Source of the DNA: Umezawaea tangerina
Lineage (GTDB): Bacteria > Actinomycetota > Actinomycetes > Mycobacteriales > Pseudonocardiaceae
Assembly: GCF_003002815.1 (NCBI RefSeq)
Contig: NZ_PVTF01000022.1
Coordinates: 62,001-126,000, forward strand
Reading direction: 5' to 3'
DNA: 64,000 nt
Shown here: piece after piece, positions 1 through 7,971 of the stretch
Layout of the letters: the number at the start of each line of letters is the position of its first letter
How positions within the stretch are numbered: the first letter of the stretch is position 1
Program-made: the position numbers and the translations under genes
The notes under the pieces: generated by a model
What the model saw: the letters and a program-made list of their open reading frames with translations, nothing else
Database searches by the model: none
What the model was told of the DNA's origin: nothing

Positions 1-1776
1 CTGGAGCGTGATGCCGTGCGCGCCGCCCGCGGAGGCGACCGTGCCCTGGTTCTTGATGGCCACGGAGAACGTGACCGCGTTGCCGTTGGCCGGGTTGTTC
101 GGCGTCCAGCCGACGTTCGCGACCAGGTCCGAGCTGGCGACCGGGGTGACGACCAGCGGGCTGCCGCTCGCGAAGCCGTTGTTGGTCTCGTCGGACTCGA
201 CGACGACGTTGCCCTCGTCCACCTTGGCGCTCAGCGGGTAGCTGCCCGCGGTGCGGGTGCCGACGTTGGCGCTCACCGTCGCCGAGGCGCCGGGTGCCAG
301 CGCGCCGACGTTGGCGCTCACCGTCGCCGAGGCGCCGGGTGCCAGCGCGCCGACGTTGGCGGTGCCCGCCTTCGTCGAGCCGAGGTAGAAGTTGGCGGTC
401 GTGGCCCCGGAGGCGACCGCGCCCGCGTTGCGGACCACCGCCGACAGCGTGACGGCGTCGGTCTCGACGGGGGCGCTGGGCGACCAGGAGGCACCGGTGA
501 TCGTGAGGTCCGGGTTGGGCGCGGGGACGCCGATGACCTGGAACTCGGCGACCTGCCCCGCCGGGGCGCCGGTGTTGGAGGTGATCCGGAGCTGGACGTC
601 GGCCAGTGCCGCGCCGCCGACCGGGATCGTCACGATGTTGCTCGACGCCGGGGTGAAGACGTAGTCGGCCGCCGACACCACGTTCGTGAAGCCGGAGGCG
701 CTCTGCTCGCGGCCGAGCACCTGGATGTTCTGCGTGCGGGTGCCCCACGAGCTGTCCGGGTTGAGCTTCAGCACGACCGAGTCGACCGAGGCGTTCGCGC
801 CCAGGCTCACCGCGAGGGTGTTGGGGTACGAGCCGCCCGCACCCTCCCAGTAGGTGCTGGTGCTGTTGTCGTTCGCGTTGGTCGCGACGAACGTGAACAC
901 CGTCGAGGACGCGGTGATCGGCTTGCCCACGGCCAGGTTCGTGCCACCGGGGATGCTGGTCCCGTTGCGGGTCACGGTGTTGCTGTTGGCCGACTGGTTG
1001 CCCGCGGCGTCCTTGGCCCGCACGTAGTAGGACACGGTCGCGGTGCCCGGCTGCGTGTCGGTGTAGGTGAGGACGTTGCCCGCGACGCTGGTGCGCAGCG
1101 CGTTGTTGGCGTAGACGTCGTAGCCCGTCACGCCGACGTTGTCGGTGGACCCGCTCCAGGACAGCCGGATCTGCCCGGTGCCCGGCTCGGTGAAGGAGAG
1201 GTTGGCGGGCGCGCTGGGCGCCTGCGTGTCACCGCCCGACGGCCCGTAGACCTCGAGCTCGGACAGCTGGCCCGCGGGCCATCCCGTGTTGGCGGTGATG
1301 TTCAGCCGCACGTACCGGACCGTGGTGGCGGCGATGTCGATCGTCACCGAGTTCCCGGTGGCCGGGTTGAAGACGTACCCCTTGGAGGGGGCCAGGTCGG
1401 AGAAGCTGCTGCCGTTGGTGCTGCCCTGCACGGAGAGGGTCTGCGTCCTGGTCTCCCAGCCCGTCGGCAGCTTCAGGACGAGCTTGTTCGTGGCGAGCGA
1501 GGAACCGAGGTCGGCCTGGATCCACTGGGGGAAGGCGTTGCTGCCGCTCTCCCAGTAGGTGGCCTGGTTGCCGTCGTTCACGTTCGACGCCGGGTACTCG
1601 CCGTGCGAACTGCTGGCCGAGATGGAGACGGCGGCCGCGGCGAGCCGGGCACCCAGGGCGTTCGCCGCGGGTGCGGCCGGGGCCGCGTTCGCCGGGAGGC
1701 CCGGCCCGGCGAGCAGCACGAGGCTGCCCGCGAGCAACGCGGCGGTGAGCCGCGTGATCAGGCTTGTGGTTCTCAT
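1..1776 (-). CDS. Secreted discoidin/Fn3/CARDB protein (C-terminus beyond window)
   Basis: Secreted, probably polysaccharide- or surface-binding protein. The ATG at 1776 follows AGAGGAA and opens a typical signal peptide (RTTSLITR, hydrophobic core, cleavage near PANA-AP). Visible domains in order are a discoidin/CBM32-like domain (about residues 50-180), a fibronectin type III domain (195-270), a second discoidin domain (290-415), then CARDB-type beta-sandwich domains with the usual 'ALAPGASATV' and 'VDEGNVVVESDETNNG' signatures. The frame is open to base 1, so the C-terminus, and any catalytic module, lies outside the window. A 45-bp in-frame duplication sits in the first CARDB domain. Family assignments are from recognition of motifs; whether the full protein is an enzyme or an adhesin cannot be told here. 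Confidence 0.85.
   Translation of the reverse strand, partial: MRTTSLITRLTAALLAGSLVLLAGPGLPANAAPAAPAANALGARLAAAAVSISASSSHGEYPASNVNDGNQATYWESGSNAFPQWIQADLGSSLATNKLVLKLPTGWETRTQTLSVQGSTNGSSFSDLAPSKGYVFNPATGNSVTIDIAATTVRYVRLNITANTGWPAGQLSELEVYGPSGGDTQAPSAPANLSFTEPGTGQIRLSWSGSTDNVGVTGYDVYANNALRTSVAGNVLTYTDTQPGTATVSYYVRAKDAAGNQSANSNTVTRNGTSIPGGTNLAVGKPITASSTVFTFVATNANDNSTSTYWEGAGGSYPNTLAVSLGANASVDSVVLKLNPDSSWGTRTQNIQVLGREQSASGFTNVVSAADYVFTPASSNIVTIPVGGAALADVQLRITSNTGAPAGQVAEFQVIGVPAPNPDLTITGASWSPSAPVETDAVTLSAVVRNAGAVASGATTANFYLGSTKAGTANVGALAPGASATVSANVGALAPGASATVSANVGTRTAGSYPLSAKVDEGNVVVESDETNNGFASGSPLVVTPVASSDLVANVGWTPNNPANGNAVTFSVAIKNQGTVASAGGAHGITLQ
261..350. repeat. In-frame 45-bp tandem duplication in the CARDB domain
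   Basis: Bases 261-305 and 306-350 are identical. In the minus-strand gene this doubles a 15-residue stretch (VGALAPGASATVSAN). It inserts an extra beta-strand/turn into a CARDB domain that normally has only one copy. Confidence 0.9.
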
Positions 1777-2130
1777 TGCGTTCCTCTCTGCAGGGGGAGC
1801 GGGTGTGGCAAGGAGACCTCCGGACACACCGGGTGCGGGGCCGCCGGTCACGGACAGGGGGTGGCCGGTCGTCGACGGGATGGGGAGTGGGAACGGTGGT
1901 CCAGACGTAATTACGAAGCGTTGCCAGGATTTTCCAAGATCATGCAACTTTTTTGCGTCGAGTTGAGCAAGAGTTACAGACGCGCTACAGCTACGTCAAC
2001 GGTCCCGCGACCGTGGAGTTACTCCTCGCGCACGCCTGGAGCCGTTCGGCCCAGGCGGAACGGCCGAACGGCGGGATGACAGGGGGCGACACGGCCCCCG
2101 GAGGTCACGCGGACTCTTGCGATGGAGGTC
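1777..2130. other. Intergenic region with promoter of the discoidin gene
   Basis: This gap is less GC-rich than its surroundings, especially at 1900-1985, and presumably holds the leftward promoter of the gene starting at 1776. A 10-bp palindrome CGTAATTACG lies at 1906-1915. No coding frame here looks real. Confidence 0.5.
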
Positions 2131-2814
2131 CTAGGCTGGTGGGGTCCGCTTCGCGACCCGGCGGGCGACCACCGCGCCGACGACCGTCAGCACCAGCAGC
2201 GCGCCCAGCGACAGCAGGAACGCGGGCGAGGACGGGTCGTCGGCGGTGCCGCCCAGCGCGGTGTAGACGACGATGCCGGGCGCGATGCCCGCGCCCGTGC
2301 CGACCAGGAACCGGCGCAGCCCGAGGCTGGTCACCGCGAGCACGTAGTTCAGCAGTGCGAACGGTCCGAGCGGCAGCAGCCGGAGCACGAACACGGTCGC
2401 GGCGCCGTAGCGGTCCAGCAGGGAGTTGACCCCGGCCATCCGCTTGCCCGCGAGCTGCTCGACCGCGTCCTTCGACAGCCGTCGGCCGATCAGGAACGAC
2501 CCCGCGGCACCGAGCACCGCGCCGGTCCACACGACCGGGATGCCGAGCACGGGCCCGAACAGCAGCCCGGCGACGGCGCACAGCAGCGTCGCGGGCACGA
2601 AGCCCATGACCGCCACGGCGCAGACCACGACGAACACCACCGGGCCGAGGACGCCGAGCCCGTCGACCCAGCCCTTGGCGACGTCGACAGCGCCCGCCCC
2701 GTACACCAGGGCGAGGACGGCCAGCGCACCAAGGAGGAGGACGAGCGGCACGAGTCGCGCCCAGGGCGAGCGGAGCAGGCGGACGGCGCCCGGCCGGTCG
2801 ACGTCGGCACCCAT
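2131..2814 (-). CDS. TVP38/TMEM64-family (DedA-like, SNARE-associated) membrane protein
   Basis: Integral membrane protein of the TVP38/TMEM64 (PF09335) family, whose members are linked to lipid scrambling or membrane homeostasis; the substrate is not predictable here. The 227-residue product has an N-terminal transmembrane segment (LVPLVLLLGALAVLALVYG), a central family signature (GFVPATLLCAVAGLLFGPVLG) and a second conserved block (FVLRLLPLGPFALLNYVLAVT), then two C-terminal helices and a basic tail. The ATG at 2814 was chosen; an in-frame GTG at 2829 would add five residues. It stands alone: the next minus-strand gene (start 1776) is 350 bases downstream, and the gene to the right is divergent. 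Confidence 0.85.
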   Translation of the reverse strand: MGADVDRPGAVRLLRSPWARLVPLVLLLGALAVLALVYGAGAVDVAKGWVDGLGVLGPVVFVVVCAVAVMGFVPATLLCAVAGLLFGPVLGIPVVWTGAVLGAAGSFLIGRRLSKDAVEQLAGKRMAGVNSLLDRYGAATVFVLRLLPLGPFALLNYVLAVTSLGLRRFLVGTGAGIAPGIVVYTALGGTADDPSSPAFLLSLGALLVLTVVGAVVARRVAKRTPPA

Positions 2815-3097
2815 CGCACCGCCCTTCACCGCGGGTCCTGACCGCCTTCGATGCTAGTGGCGGCAAGGGCTCCCGCCCGCGTGACGCACGTCCCGCCGCA
2901 CGACGTTCCGGGGTGGTCCGGAATAACGGAAAACGGCGTCTCGATTCGGCGACACCTTCGACGACCGGACGCCGCGGCACACCCGTTGGCACCAAGGGGA
3001 GAACCACGTTCGGCGTAGCGCCCGTCCCGGTCCAGGAAACTTCGAGCGGAACCTTGACGGCCGAATTTCGGGGATGTTAACTCCACCACACACCCAT
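2815..3097. other. Divergent intergenic region
   Basis: Non-coding region between the TVP38 gene and the rightward beta-helix gene. I see no convincing RNA or repeat apart from the operator-like palindromes listed separately at 3098-3145. Confidence 0.5.
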
Positions 3098-3145
3098 GGA
3101 ACCGGTTCCGGGACCGGTTACACATCAACGAGAGAGCGCTCTCTC
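3098..3145. promoter_or_regulatory. Two palindromic LacI-family-type operators
   Basis: Two perfect palindromes lie upstream of the secreted beta-helix protein gene: GGAACCGGTTCC at 3098-3109 and GAGAGAGCGCTCTCTC at 3130-3145. Even-length palindromes with a central CG are the usual form of LacI/GalR operators. The second resembles the actinomycete CebR-type box and shares its GAGCGCTC centre with the site at 60145-60156. Their sites are 100-150 bases upstream of the start codon, a plausible promoter position. The regulator is not in the window. Confidence 0.65.
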
Positions 3146-3246
3146 AGCAGGGCCCGCCGATCATCGCGGCGGGTCGCACCGCGCCCAGAACACCCTGCCC
3201 ACCCCTCCGGGCTCCAAGCCGTCTCCTCATTCCGACAGGCAGGAAC

Positions 3247-5895
3247 ATGAGACTCGCTGTCCCCATCTCCCCGTCCCCACGCCGACGCTCCCTGCGCAGG
3301 CTCTCCGTCCTGCTCGTCGCCACCGCGACGCTGCTCGGCACCCTCTCGTCCACCGACTCCGCCCCCAGCGCGAACGCCGCCCCCGTCCTGCTCTCCCAGG
3401 GCAAGACCGTCACCGCCTCGTCGACCGAGAACGCGGGCACGCCCGCCTCGGCCGCCGTCGACGGCAACGCGGGCACCCGCTGGTCCAGCGCCGCCGCCGA
3501 CCCGCAGTGGCTCCAGGTCGACCTCGGCTCCAGCGCCACCGTCAACCAGGTGGTGCTGAACTGGGAGGCCGCCTACGCGCGGTCGTTCCAGATCCAGACC
3601 TCCGCCGACGCCTCGACGTGGACGACGGTCTACACGACCACCACCGGCACCGGCGGCGTGCAGACGCTCGACGTCACCGGCACCGGCCGCTACGTCCGGG
3701 TGCTCGGCACCGCCCGCGCCACCGGCTACGGCTACTCCCTGTGGGAGTTCCAGGTGCTCGGCTCCCAGGGCGACGCTCCGCCGTCCGCGGCCTGCGGCTC
3801 GGCGAACGTGGCGCTGAACAAGCCCGCCACGGCGTCCTCGACCGAGAACGCGGGCACGCCCGCCTCCGCGGCCGTCGACGGCAACGCGGGAACCCGCTGG
3901 GCGAGCGCCGCGAGCGACCCGCAGTCGCTGCAGGTCGACCTCGGCTCGTCGCAGTCCATCTGCCGGGTGGGCCTGAGCTGGGAGGCCGCCTACGGCAAGT
4001 CCTTCCAGATCCAGACCTCGGCCGACGCGTCGGCGTGGACGACGGTCTACAGCACCACGACCGGCACCGGCGGCAACCAGACGCTGGACGTCACCGGCAC
4101 CGGCCGCTACGTCCGGGTGCTCGGCACGGTCCGCGGCACCGGCTACGGGTACTCCCTGTGGGAGCTCTCGGTCAACACCACCAGCGGCACCGTCGACGTG
4201 CCCGTGACGGACCCGCGCAACCCGGACTTCGGCCCGAACGTGTCGGTGTTCAGCCCGTCCACGCCCGCCGGTGACATCCAGGCCAAGCTGACCGCCGTCG
4301 CGAACCAGCAGCACACCAACCAGTTCGGCCCCGAGCGCTACGCACTGCTGTTCAAGCCGGGCAGCTACAACGCCGACGTGAACCTCGGCTTCTACACCCA
4401 GGTCGCCGGTCTGGGCCTGTCCCCCGACGACGTCAACCTCAACGGCCACGTGCGCGTCGAGGCGGACTGGCTGCAGCAGGGCGACAACCCGAACAACAAG
4501 GGCAACGCGACGCAGAACTTCTGGCGCTCCGCCGAGAACCTCTCGGTGACCCTGCCCGCCGGGCAGATCGAGCGGTGGGCCGTGTCGCAGGCCGCGCCGT
4601 ACCGGCGCATGCACCTGCGCGGCCAGGTCCAGCTGTGGAACGGTGGCGACGGCTGGGCGAGCGGCGGCTTCATCGCCGACTCGAAGATCGACGGCGTCGT
4701 CGTGTCCGGTTCGCAGCAGCAGTTCTACACCCGCAACACCGACCTCAACGGCGGCTGGAACGGGTCGGTGTGGAACATGGTGTTCCAGGGCACCAACGGT
4801 TCCCCGCCGCAGAACTTCCCCAACCCCTCGCACACCGTCATCGACCAGACCCCGCAGGTGCGCGAGAAGCCGTTCCTCTACATCAACGGCTCCGGTGACT
4901 ACAACGTCTTCGTCCCGTCGCTGCGCGCCAACTCGCGCGGCACCACGTGGGGCGCGGGCGCTCCCGCCGGGTCGTCGATCTCGCTGAGCCAGTTCTACGT
5001 GGTGAAGCCGGGCTCGCCGACGTCCACCATCAACGCGGCGCTGGCCGCGGGCCGGAACCTGCTGTTCACCCCCGGCGTCCACCACCTCAGCGAGTCCATC
5101 AAGGTCACCAGGCCCGACACCGTCGTGCTCGGCCTCGGCCTCGCCACCCTGATGCCGGACAACGGCTCCGCCGCCATCCAGGTGTCCGATGTGGACGGCG
5201 TCAAGCTCGCGGGCCTGCTCGTCGACGCCGGCCCGGTCAACTCGCCGGTCCTCGTCGAGGTCGGTCCCACCGGCTCCAGCGCGAGCCACTCGGGCAACCC
5301 GACGTCCCTGCACGACGTGTTCATCCGCATCGGCGGAACGGGCACGCTCGGCCGGGCCTCGGTCAGCCTGAAGGTCAACAGCAACAACGTCATCGGCGAC
5401 CACATGTGGCTGTGGCGCGCCGACCACGGCAACAACGTCGGCTGGACGCAGAACACCGCGGCCAACGGCCTCGTGGTCAACGGCAACGACGTCACCATGT
5501 ACGGCCTGTTCGTCGAGCACTACCAGGAGTACCAGACCCTCTGGAACGGCAACGGCGGCAAGACGTACTTCTACCAGAACGAGATGCCCTACGACCCGCC
5601 GAACAACGCCTCGTGGGGCAGCGGGAACGGCAGCCAGGGCTGGGCGGCCTACAAGGTGGCCGACTCGGTGACCACCCACCAGGCGTGGGGGCTGGGCAGC
5701 TACGCGTTCTTCCAGACGAACCCGGCCGTCGTGGCCAGTCGCGGGTTCGAGGTGCCGAACAAGCCGGGCGTGCAGTTCCGGGACCTGGTGGCGGTGTCGC
5801 TCGGCGGCGTCGGCACGATCACCAACGTGATCAACAACGTCGGTGCCACGGCGAACCAGGCCAACCAGATCTCCTACGTGGTCAGCTACCCGTGA
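3247..5895 (+). CDS. Secreted twin-discoidin, right-handed beta-helix carbohydrate-active protein
   Basis: 882-residue secreted protein. A signal peptide with a twin-Arg-rich n-region (PRRRSLRRLSVLL) is followed by two nearly identical discoidin/CBM32 domains (about residues 45-172 and 185-310; both contain TENAGTPASAAVDGNAGTRW). A large domain of about 560 residues follows, with repeated short beta-strand motifs (FTPGVHHLSESIKVTRPDTV, DVFIRIGG) typical of a pectate-lyase-like right-handed beta-helix. Close relatives recalled from actinomycetes are often labelled 'adenylyl cyclase', which nothing here supports. A glucan-active GH55/GH87-like hydrolase is a reasonable guess, not a demonstrated assignment. 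Putative LacI-type operators upstream fit sugar-inducible expression. Confidence 0.75.
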   Translation: MRLAVPISPSPRRRSLRRLSVLLVATATLLGTLSSTDSAPSANAAPVLLSQGKTVTASSTENAGTPASAAVDGNAGTRWSSAAADPQWLQVDLGSSATVNQVVLNWEAAYARSFQIQTSADASTWTTVYTTTTGTGGVQTLDVTGTGRYVRVLGTARATGYGYSLWEFQVLGSQGDAPPSAACGSANVALNKPATASSTENAGTPASAAVDGNAGTRWASAASDPQSLQVDLGSSQSICRVGLSWEAAYGKSFQIQTSADASAWTTVYSTTTGTGGNQTLDVTGTGRYVRVLGTVRGTGYGYSLWELSVNTTSGTVDVPVTDPRNPDFGPNVSVFSPSTPAGDIQAKLTAVANQQHTNQFGPERYALLFKPGSYNADVNLGFYTQVAGLGLSPDDVNLNGHVRVEADWLQQGDNPNNKGNATQNFWRSAENLSVTLPAGQIERWAVSQAAPYRRMHLRGQVQLWNGGDGWASGGFIADSKIDGVVVSGSQQQFYTRNTDLNGGWNGSVWNMVFQGTNGSPPQNFPNPSHTVIDQTPQVREKPFLYINGSGDYNVFVPSLRANSRGTTWGAGAPAGSSISLSQFYVVKPGSPTSTINAALAAGRNLLFTPGVHHLSESIKVTRPDTVVLGLGLATLMPDNGSAAIQVSDVDGVKLAGLLVDAGPVNSPVLVEVGPTGSSASHSGNPTSLHDVFIRIGGTGTLGRASVSLKVNSNNVIGDHMWLWRADHGNNVGWTQNTAANGLVVNGNDVTMYGLFVEHYQEYQTLWNGNGGKTYFYQNEMPYDPPNNASWGSGNGSQGWAAYKVADSVTTHQAWGLGSYAFFQTNPAVVASRGFEVPNKPGVQFRDLVAVSLGGVGTITNVINNVGATANQANQISYVVSYP

Positions 5896-5900
5896 GCCGG

Positions 5901-5982
5901 GCGGCGCGCGTCGCGTCGTGACGCGCGCCGCTCTTCCACCTCCGGAACGCCGCGGAGCCCCCTCGGGGGGTCCGCGGCGTTC
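5901..5982. terminator. Two consecutive GC-rich hairpins
   Basis: Directly after the stop codon at 5895 is a 12-bp perfect stem (5901-5912 with 5920-5931, 7-nt loop). A second strong stem (5945-5956 with 5971-5982, continued by GCCCCC/GGGGGG) follows. Neither has a long U-tract, as is common for high-GC actinomycete terminators. Confidence 0.75.
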
Positions 5983-6029
5983 TGCTGTTCCGGGAGGTGG
6001 GGTCGGGCGGTTCGACCTACCCTGCAGCG

Positions 6030-7097
6030 ATGGACCTGCCCGTGATGCCGCCGGTCAAGCCGATGCTGGCCCGAGCCGTGCACGAGGTGCCGCGCGCGCC
6101 GGGACTGGTGTACGAGCCGAAGTGGGACGGCTTCCGGTGCGTGGTGTTCCGCGACGGCGCCGAGCTGGAGCTCGGCTCGCGCAACGACCGCCCGTTGACC
6201 CGCTACTTCCCCGAGCTGGTCGAGCTGCTGCGCGACGTGCTGCCCGAGCGGTGCGTCGTGGACGGTGAGATCGTGATGGTGACCGGGACCGGGCTCGACT
6301 TCGACACCCTCCAGCTCCGCCTGCACCCCGCCGCCTCGCGGGTGCGCAAGCTCGCCGAGGAGACCCCGGCCAGCTTCGTCGCGTTCGACCTGCTGGCCCT
6401 GGACGACCGGGACCTGACGGCGGCGCCGTTCAGCGAACGGCGGGCGCTGCTGGAGGGCGTGCTCGGCGGTGGGCTGTCACGGGTGCACCTGACCCCGCTC
6501 ACGGCCGACCCGGACGTGGCGGCGGACTGGTTCACCCGGTTCGAGGGTGCCGGTTTCGACGGCGTGATGGCGAAGCCGGACGTGCCGTACGAGCAGGACA
6601 AGCGGGTCATGTGGAAGGTGAAGCACGAGCGCACCGCCGACTGCGTGCTGGCCGGGTTCCGGTGGCACAAGGACGGTGTCGGCGTCGGCTCGCTGCTGCT
6701 CGGCCTGTTCGACGACGAGGGCGTGCTGCACCACGTCGGCGTCGCCAGCAGCTTCACCGCCGCCCGTCGCCGCGAGCTCGTCGACGAGCTGGAACCGCTG
6801 CGCGCCGACGCCCTGGACGGCCACCCGTGGCGCGACTGGGCCGAGGCGCGGGGCCGCGTGCCCGGCGCGCAGAGCCGCTGGAGCGTCGGCAAGGACCTGT
6901 CGTGGGAACCGCTGCGACCGGAGTGGGTGGCGGAGGTCCGCTACGAGCACGTGTCCGGCGGCCGCTTCCGCCACATGAGCCGCCTGGCCCGCTTCCGCCC
7001 CGACCGCACTCCCGAGTCCTGCACCTACGCCCAGCTCGAAGCGGTCGCCCCCGCCGAGCTCGCCACCCTCTTCGCCCCGGAGACCGGGACGCGCTGA
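6030..7097 (+). CDS. ligC: ATP-dependent DNA ligase, LigC type
   Basis: Stand-alone ATP-dependent DNA ligase that seals nicks using ATP; LigC enzymes in mycobacteria act as back-up ligases in end joining and base-excision repair. The 355-residue protein matches LigC length. The adenylation motif EPKWDGFR puts the nucleophilic lysine at residue 31. Motifs DGEIVM, AFDLLAL, GFDGVMAKP and the motif V block WKVKHERTADC are present, followed by a C-terminal OB-fold region. ATG 6030 was preferred over an upstream in-frame GTG (5997) because LigC proteins begin just before 'PPVKPMLA'. Two LigD-type polymerase genes lie far away at 40.0 and 45.4 kb rather than beside it. Confidence 0.92.
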   Translation: MDLPVMPPVKPMLARAVHEVPRAPGLVYEPKWDGFRCVVFRDGAELELGSRNDRPLTRYFPELVELLRDVLPERCVVDGEIVMVTGTGLDFDTLQLRLHPAASRVRKLAEETPASFVAFDLLALDDRDLTAAPFSERRALLEGVLGGGLSRVHLTPLTADPDVAADWFTRFEGAGFDGVMAKPDVPYEQDKRVMWKVKHERTADCVLAGFRWHKDGVGVGSLLLGLFDDEGVLHHVGVASSFTAARRRELVDELEPLRADALDGHPWRDWAEARGRVPGAQSRWSVGKDLSWEPLRPEWVAEVRYEHVSGGRFRHMSRLARFRPDRTPESCTYAQLEAVAPAELATLFAPETGTR

Positions 7098-7162
7098 GGC
7101 CGAGTGGTCCGGCGCCGCCACGACTCGCGGCGGCCCATCCCGAACCGCGGACGAGCCGAGGC

Positions 7163-7203
7163 CCGGTGGGTCGAGCGAACCCCTCAGTCGCTCGGCCCAC
7201 CGG
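7163..7203. terminator. 16-bp stem hairpin after ligC
   Basis: Bases 7163-7178 pair with 7188-7203 (16 bp, one G.T), loop of nine. It lies 65 bases after the ligC stop and before the convergent gene ending at 7334, so it can act in either direction. Confidence 0.75.
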
Positions 7204-7305
7204 CCCCGCGCCCGCGTGAACGGGCGGTGTCCGAGGGCGGATCGACCCCGTGCGGTCGACGTGGGCCGGTCGAGCGGAAAGGCTTGGGGCGAAGCGGAAA
7301 CGCGC

Positions 7306-7328
7306 CCGCGGTCCACACGGGACCGCGG
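7306..7328. terminator. 9-bp stem hairpin next to convergent stop
   Basis: CCGCGGTCC (7306-7314) pairs with 7320-7328, loop of five. It is 6 bases beyond the stop of the leftward 97-residue gene and is likely its terminator. Confidence 0.65.
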
Positions 7329-7333
7329 ATCCG

Positions 7334-7627
7334 TCAGGCGATCCGGTCGTCCGGCAGGTCCAGCAGCTCCTCCAGCACCGAGCACACGGGGCCGTGGGTG
7401 CGCCAGGAGAAGCGGCTGGGGGTCAGCACGTCGGGCTCGTCGGCGGGCATGCGCGTGGCGACGGCGTCGTCCTCGGTGTGCAGCCGGACCACGTCGATCA
7501 CGTTGTCGTGCGCCCGCACGCCGACGACAGCGGTGAGCTCACCGCGCTCGTCGGTGGGGTGCAGGAACTGGAAGCCGCGGGCGATCAACTCGCGCAGCCG
7601 GACCTCGGCGCCGTCAACCGAAGTCAT
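7334..7627 (-). CDS. Hypothetical 97-residue protein coupled to DUF397 gene
   Basis: Small acidic protein of unknown function with no signal peptide or membrane segment. It contains FQFLHPTDERGELTAVVGVRAHD and a C-terminal RTHGPVCSVLEELLDLPDD stretch. The ATG at 7627 lies inside the end of the upstream DUF397 gene (14-base overlap: GATGACTTCGGTTGA contains both the start and the neighbour's stop), so translation is probably coupled. Its steady co-location with DUF397 and an XRE regulator suggests a role in the same regulatory module. That is inference only. Confidence 0.7.
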   Translation of the reverse strand: MTSVDGAEVRLRELIARGFQFLHPTDERGELTAVVGVRAHDNVIDVVRLHTEDDAVATRMPADEPDVLTPSRFSWRTHGPVCSVLEELLDLPDDRIA

Positions 7628-7862
7628 CGAACTCACCGTTCTTGGCACCCGCCAGGAACGCGGTGATCTCGGCGCGGGTGTAGACCAGCGCGGGACCGGC
7701 GGGGAACCGGGAGTTGCGCACCGCGACCACGTCACCGGCCAGCTCGGCCAGCTCGACGCAGTTGCCGAGCGCGCCGCTGTAGGCGCTCTTGCGCCACGTC
7801 GCCCCGGCGAGGTGCGCCGCCGACATGCCGTTGTGGACCTCGTTCGTCACCACTGCCACCAC
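7614..7862 (-). CDS. DUF397 small protein (XRE-regulator partner)
   Basis: 82-residue protein of the DUF397 family, recognised by 'WRKSAYSGALGNCVELAELAGDVVAVRNSRFPAGPALVYTRAEITAFL' spread over the core of the protein. DUF397 proteins are abundant in mycelial actinomycetes, usually beside Scr1-type XRE regulators (WhiJ-like modules), and have been linked to developmental control and toxin/antitoxin-like pairing. The gene sits between the XRE gene (upstream, same strand) and the 97-residue gene it overlaps. The 110-base upstream gap carries three TGCAC-type palindromic sites. Confidence 0.88.
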   Translation of the reverse strand: MVAVVTNEVHNGMSAAHLAGATWRKSAYSGALGNCVELAELAGDVVAVRNSRFPAGPALVYTRAEITAFLAGAKNGEFDDFG

Positions 7863-7882
7863 CTATCGCCCCCGAGCGCATC

Positions 7883-7958
7883 TGCACGTGCATCCGACTG
7901 AGCACCGACCGTAGCACCCGGTGCCGCACGGGTAAATGCACGTGCACCTGCGAGTGCA
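7883..7958. promoter_or_regulatory. Cluster of TGCACGTGCA operator-like sites
   Basis: TGCACGTGCA occurs exactly at 7883-7892 and 7937-7946, with a variant TGCGAGTGCA at 7949-7958. All three are in the short promoter gap of the DUF397 gene. Their GTGCAC core is also found at 9017-9038 in front of the XRE and methyltransferase genes, suggesting one regulator, probably the local XRE protein. Confidence 0.6.
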
Positions 7959-7971
7959 TAGGCTGATCGGG

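Noticed and set aside
16-2079. Long plus-strand open frames over the discoidin gene
   Set aside because: Composition is Arg/Gly-rich with no domain, while the minus strand encodes clear discoidin and CARDB domains. They are GC-rich antisense shadows.
3247-5895. Adenylyl cyclase
   Set aside because: No class I-III cyclase catalytic motif is visible. The protein is secreted, with discoidin domains and a beta-helix-like repeat pattern.
7098-7333. Small gene or RNA between ligC and the 97-residue gene
   Set aside because: The gap is explained by two strong terminator-type hairpins. No start with ribosome site or conserved peptide is visible.
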